Assembly (NCBI GenBank): GCA_903865885.1
Contig: CAIPLJ010000022.1
Location: 1-6,580, forward strand
DNA length: 6,580 bases
Direction: 5' to 3'
From: an uncultured Actinomycetes bacterium
GTDB taxonomy: Bacteria > Actinomycetota > Actinomycetes > Nanopelagicales > Nanopelagicaceae
Made by a program: the position numbers and the translations under genes. Under the pieces are notes generated by a model. That model did not search any database. It was not told where the DNA came from and saw nothing but the letters and a program-made list of their open reading frames with translations. Positions 6,470 through 6,580 of the stretch are shown here, one piece after another (position 1 is the stretch's first letter; every line of letters starts with the position of its first letter).

Positions 6470-6580
6470 GTGGTTTCGGCCTAGCTGGTCCACCGCCAGC
6501 GCCTTCGATACCTGGGTGGACACACTTGCGTACCGGAAAAGTTCGCGATCTCTATACAAATGATCAAGAGCAACTATTAC
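6466..6580 (+). CDS. purC: SAICAR synthetase, N-terminal 38 residues, cut by the right window edge
   Basis: PurC ligates aspartate to CAIR with ATP to make SAICAR, the substrate of PurB. Only the N-terminus is visible. It opens with a short Pro/Gly-rich lead (GLAGPPPAPSIPGW) followed by HLRTGKVRDLY at 20-30. GKVRDLY is the ATP-binding opening motif of SAICAR synthetases, and IPGWTHLRTGKVRDLY is typical of actinobacterial ones. The frame is open to the edge. GTG 6466 is chosen because it overlaps the purB TGA as GTGA, a common coupling arrangement, and because the family-like N-terminus begins just after it. An in-frame TTG at 6514-6516 would remove the IPGW segment and is less likely. No independent SD beyond AGG is visible, which also points to coupling with purB. 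Confidence 0.9.
   Translation, partial: MSGFGLAGPPPAPSIPGWTHLRTGKVRDLYTNDQEQLL

Noticed and set aside
6182..6559. 125-codon minus-strand ORF antisense to the end of purB and start of purC
   Set aside because: It opposes two well-supported coding frames, has no family resemblance, and has a Cys/Arg-rich composition typical of antisense shadows.
1..6580. Search for mobile elements, CRISPR arrays, attachment sites, defence genes or a novel system
   Set aside because: No tandem or spaced repeats, transposase motifs or integrase motifs were seen. Nearly all of the window is conserved housekeeping coding sequence.

Overview
The window looks like chromosomal core-metabolism DNA from a moderate-GC, compact-genome actinobacterium. 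The best evidence is the class II aldolase: its 344-residue length, its opening MPIATPEVYA and its metal-ligand spacing match the mycobacterial Fba type. The PurB (SSAMPHKMNTRSCERVNG), PurC (N-terminal IPGWTH then GKVRDLY) and Acs (GGFRKG, TSGTTAKPKG) motifs also look actinobacterial. AT-leaning codons and very tight gene spacing would suit a streamlined freshwater lineage such as Nanopelagicales (acI). That placement is inference, and no composition statistics were computed.

Layout. Bases 1-1063 (minus strand) hold the N-terminal half of an acetyl-CoA synthetase that runs off the left edge. Bases 1064-1448 form a divergent intergenic region. It contains an unrecognised 33-codon ORF with a strong Shine-Dalgarno sequence, a long imperfect stem-loop, and the leader of fba. 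From 1449 to the right edge, all genes lie on the plus strand: fba (class II fructose-bisphosphate aldolase), purA, purD, purB and the first 38 codons of purC.

How the genes work together. The gaps are 32 nt (fba-purA), 3 nt (purA-purD), 0 nt with the listed start (purD-purB) and a 4-nt GTGA overlap (purB-purC). This indicates an operon with translational coupling through the pur genes. PurD makes GAR early in de novo purine synthesis. PurC and PurB form one aspartate-addition/fumarate-elimination pair (CAIR to SAICAR to AICAR). PurA and PurB form the second (IMP to adenylosuccinate to AMP). Fba is a glycolytic/gluconeogenic enzyme and Acs activates acetate, so the window links central carbon metabolism to purine supply.

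No mobile element, CRISPR array, tRNA, rRNA or phage gene was seen, and no clearly new system was found. The least explained part is the 1064-1448 intergenic region with its small hydrophobic ORF and structured leader.
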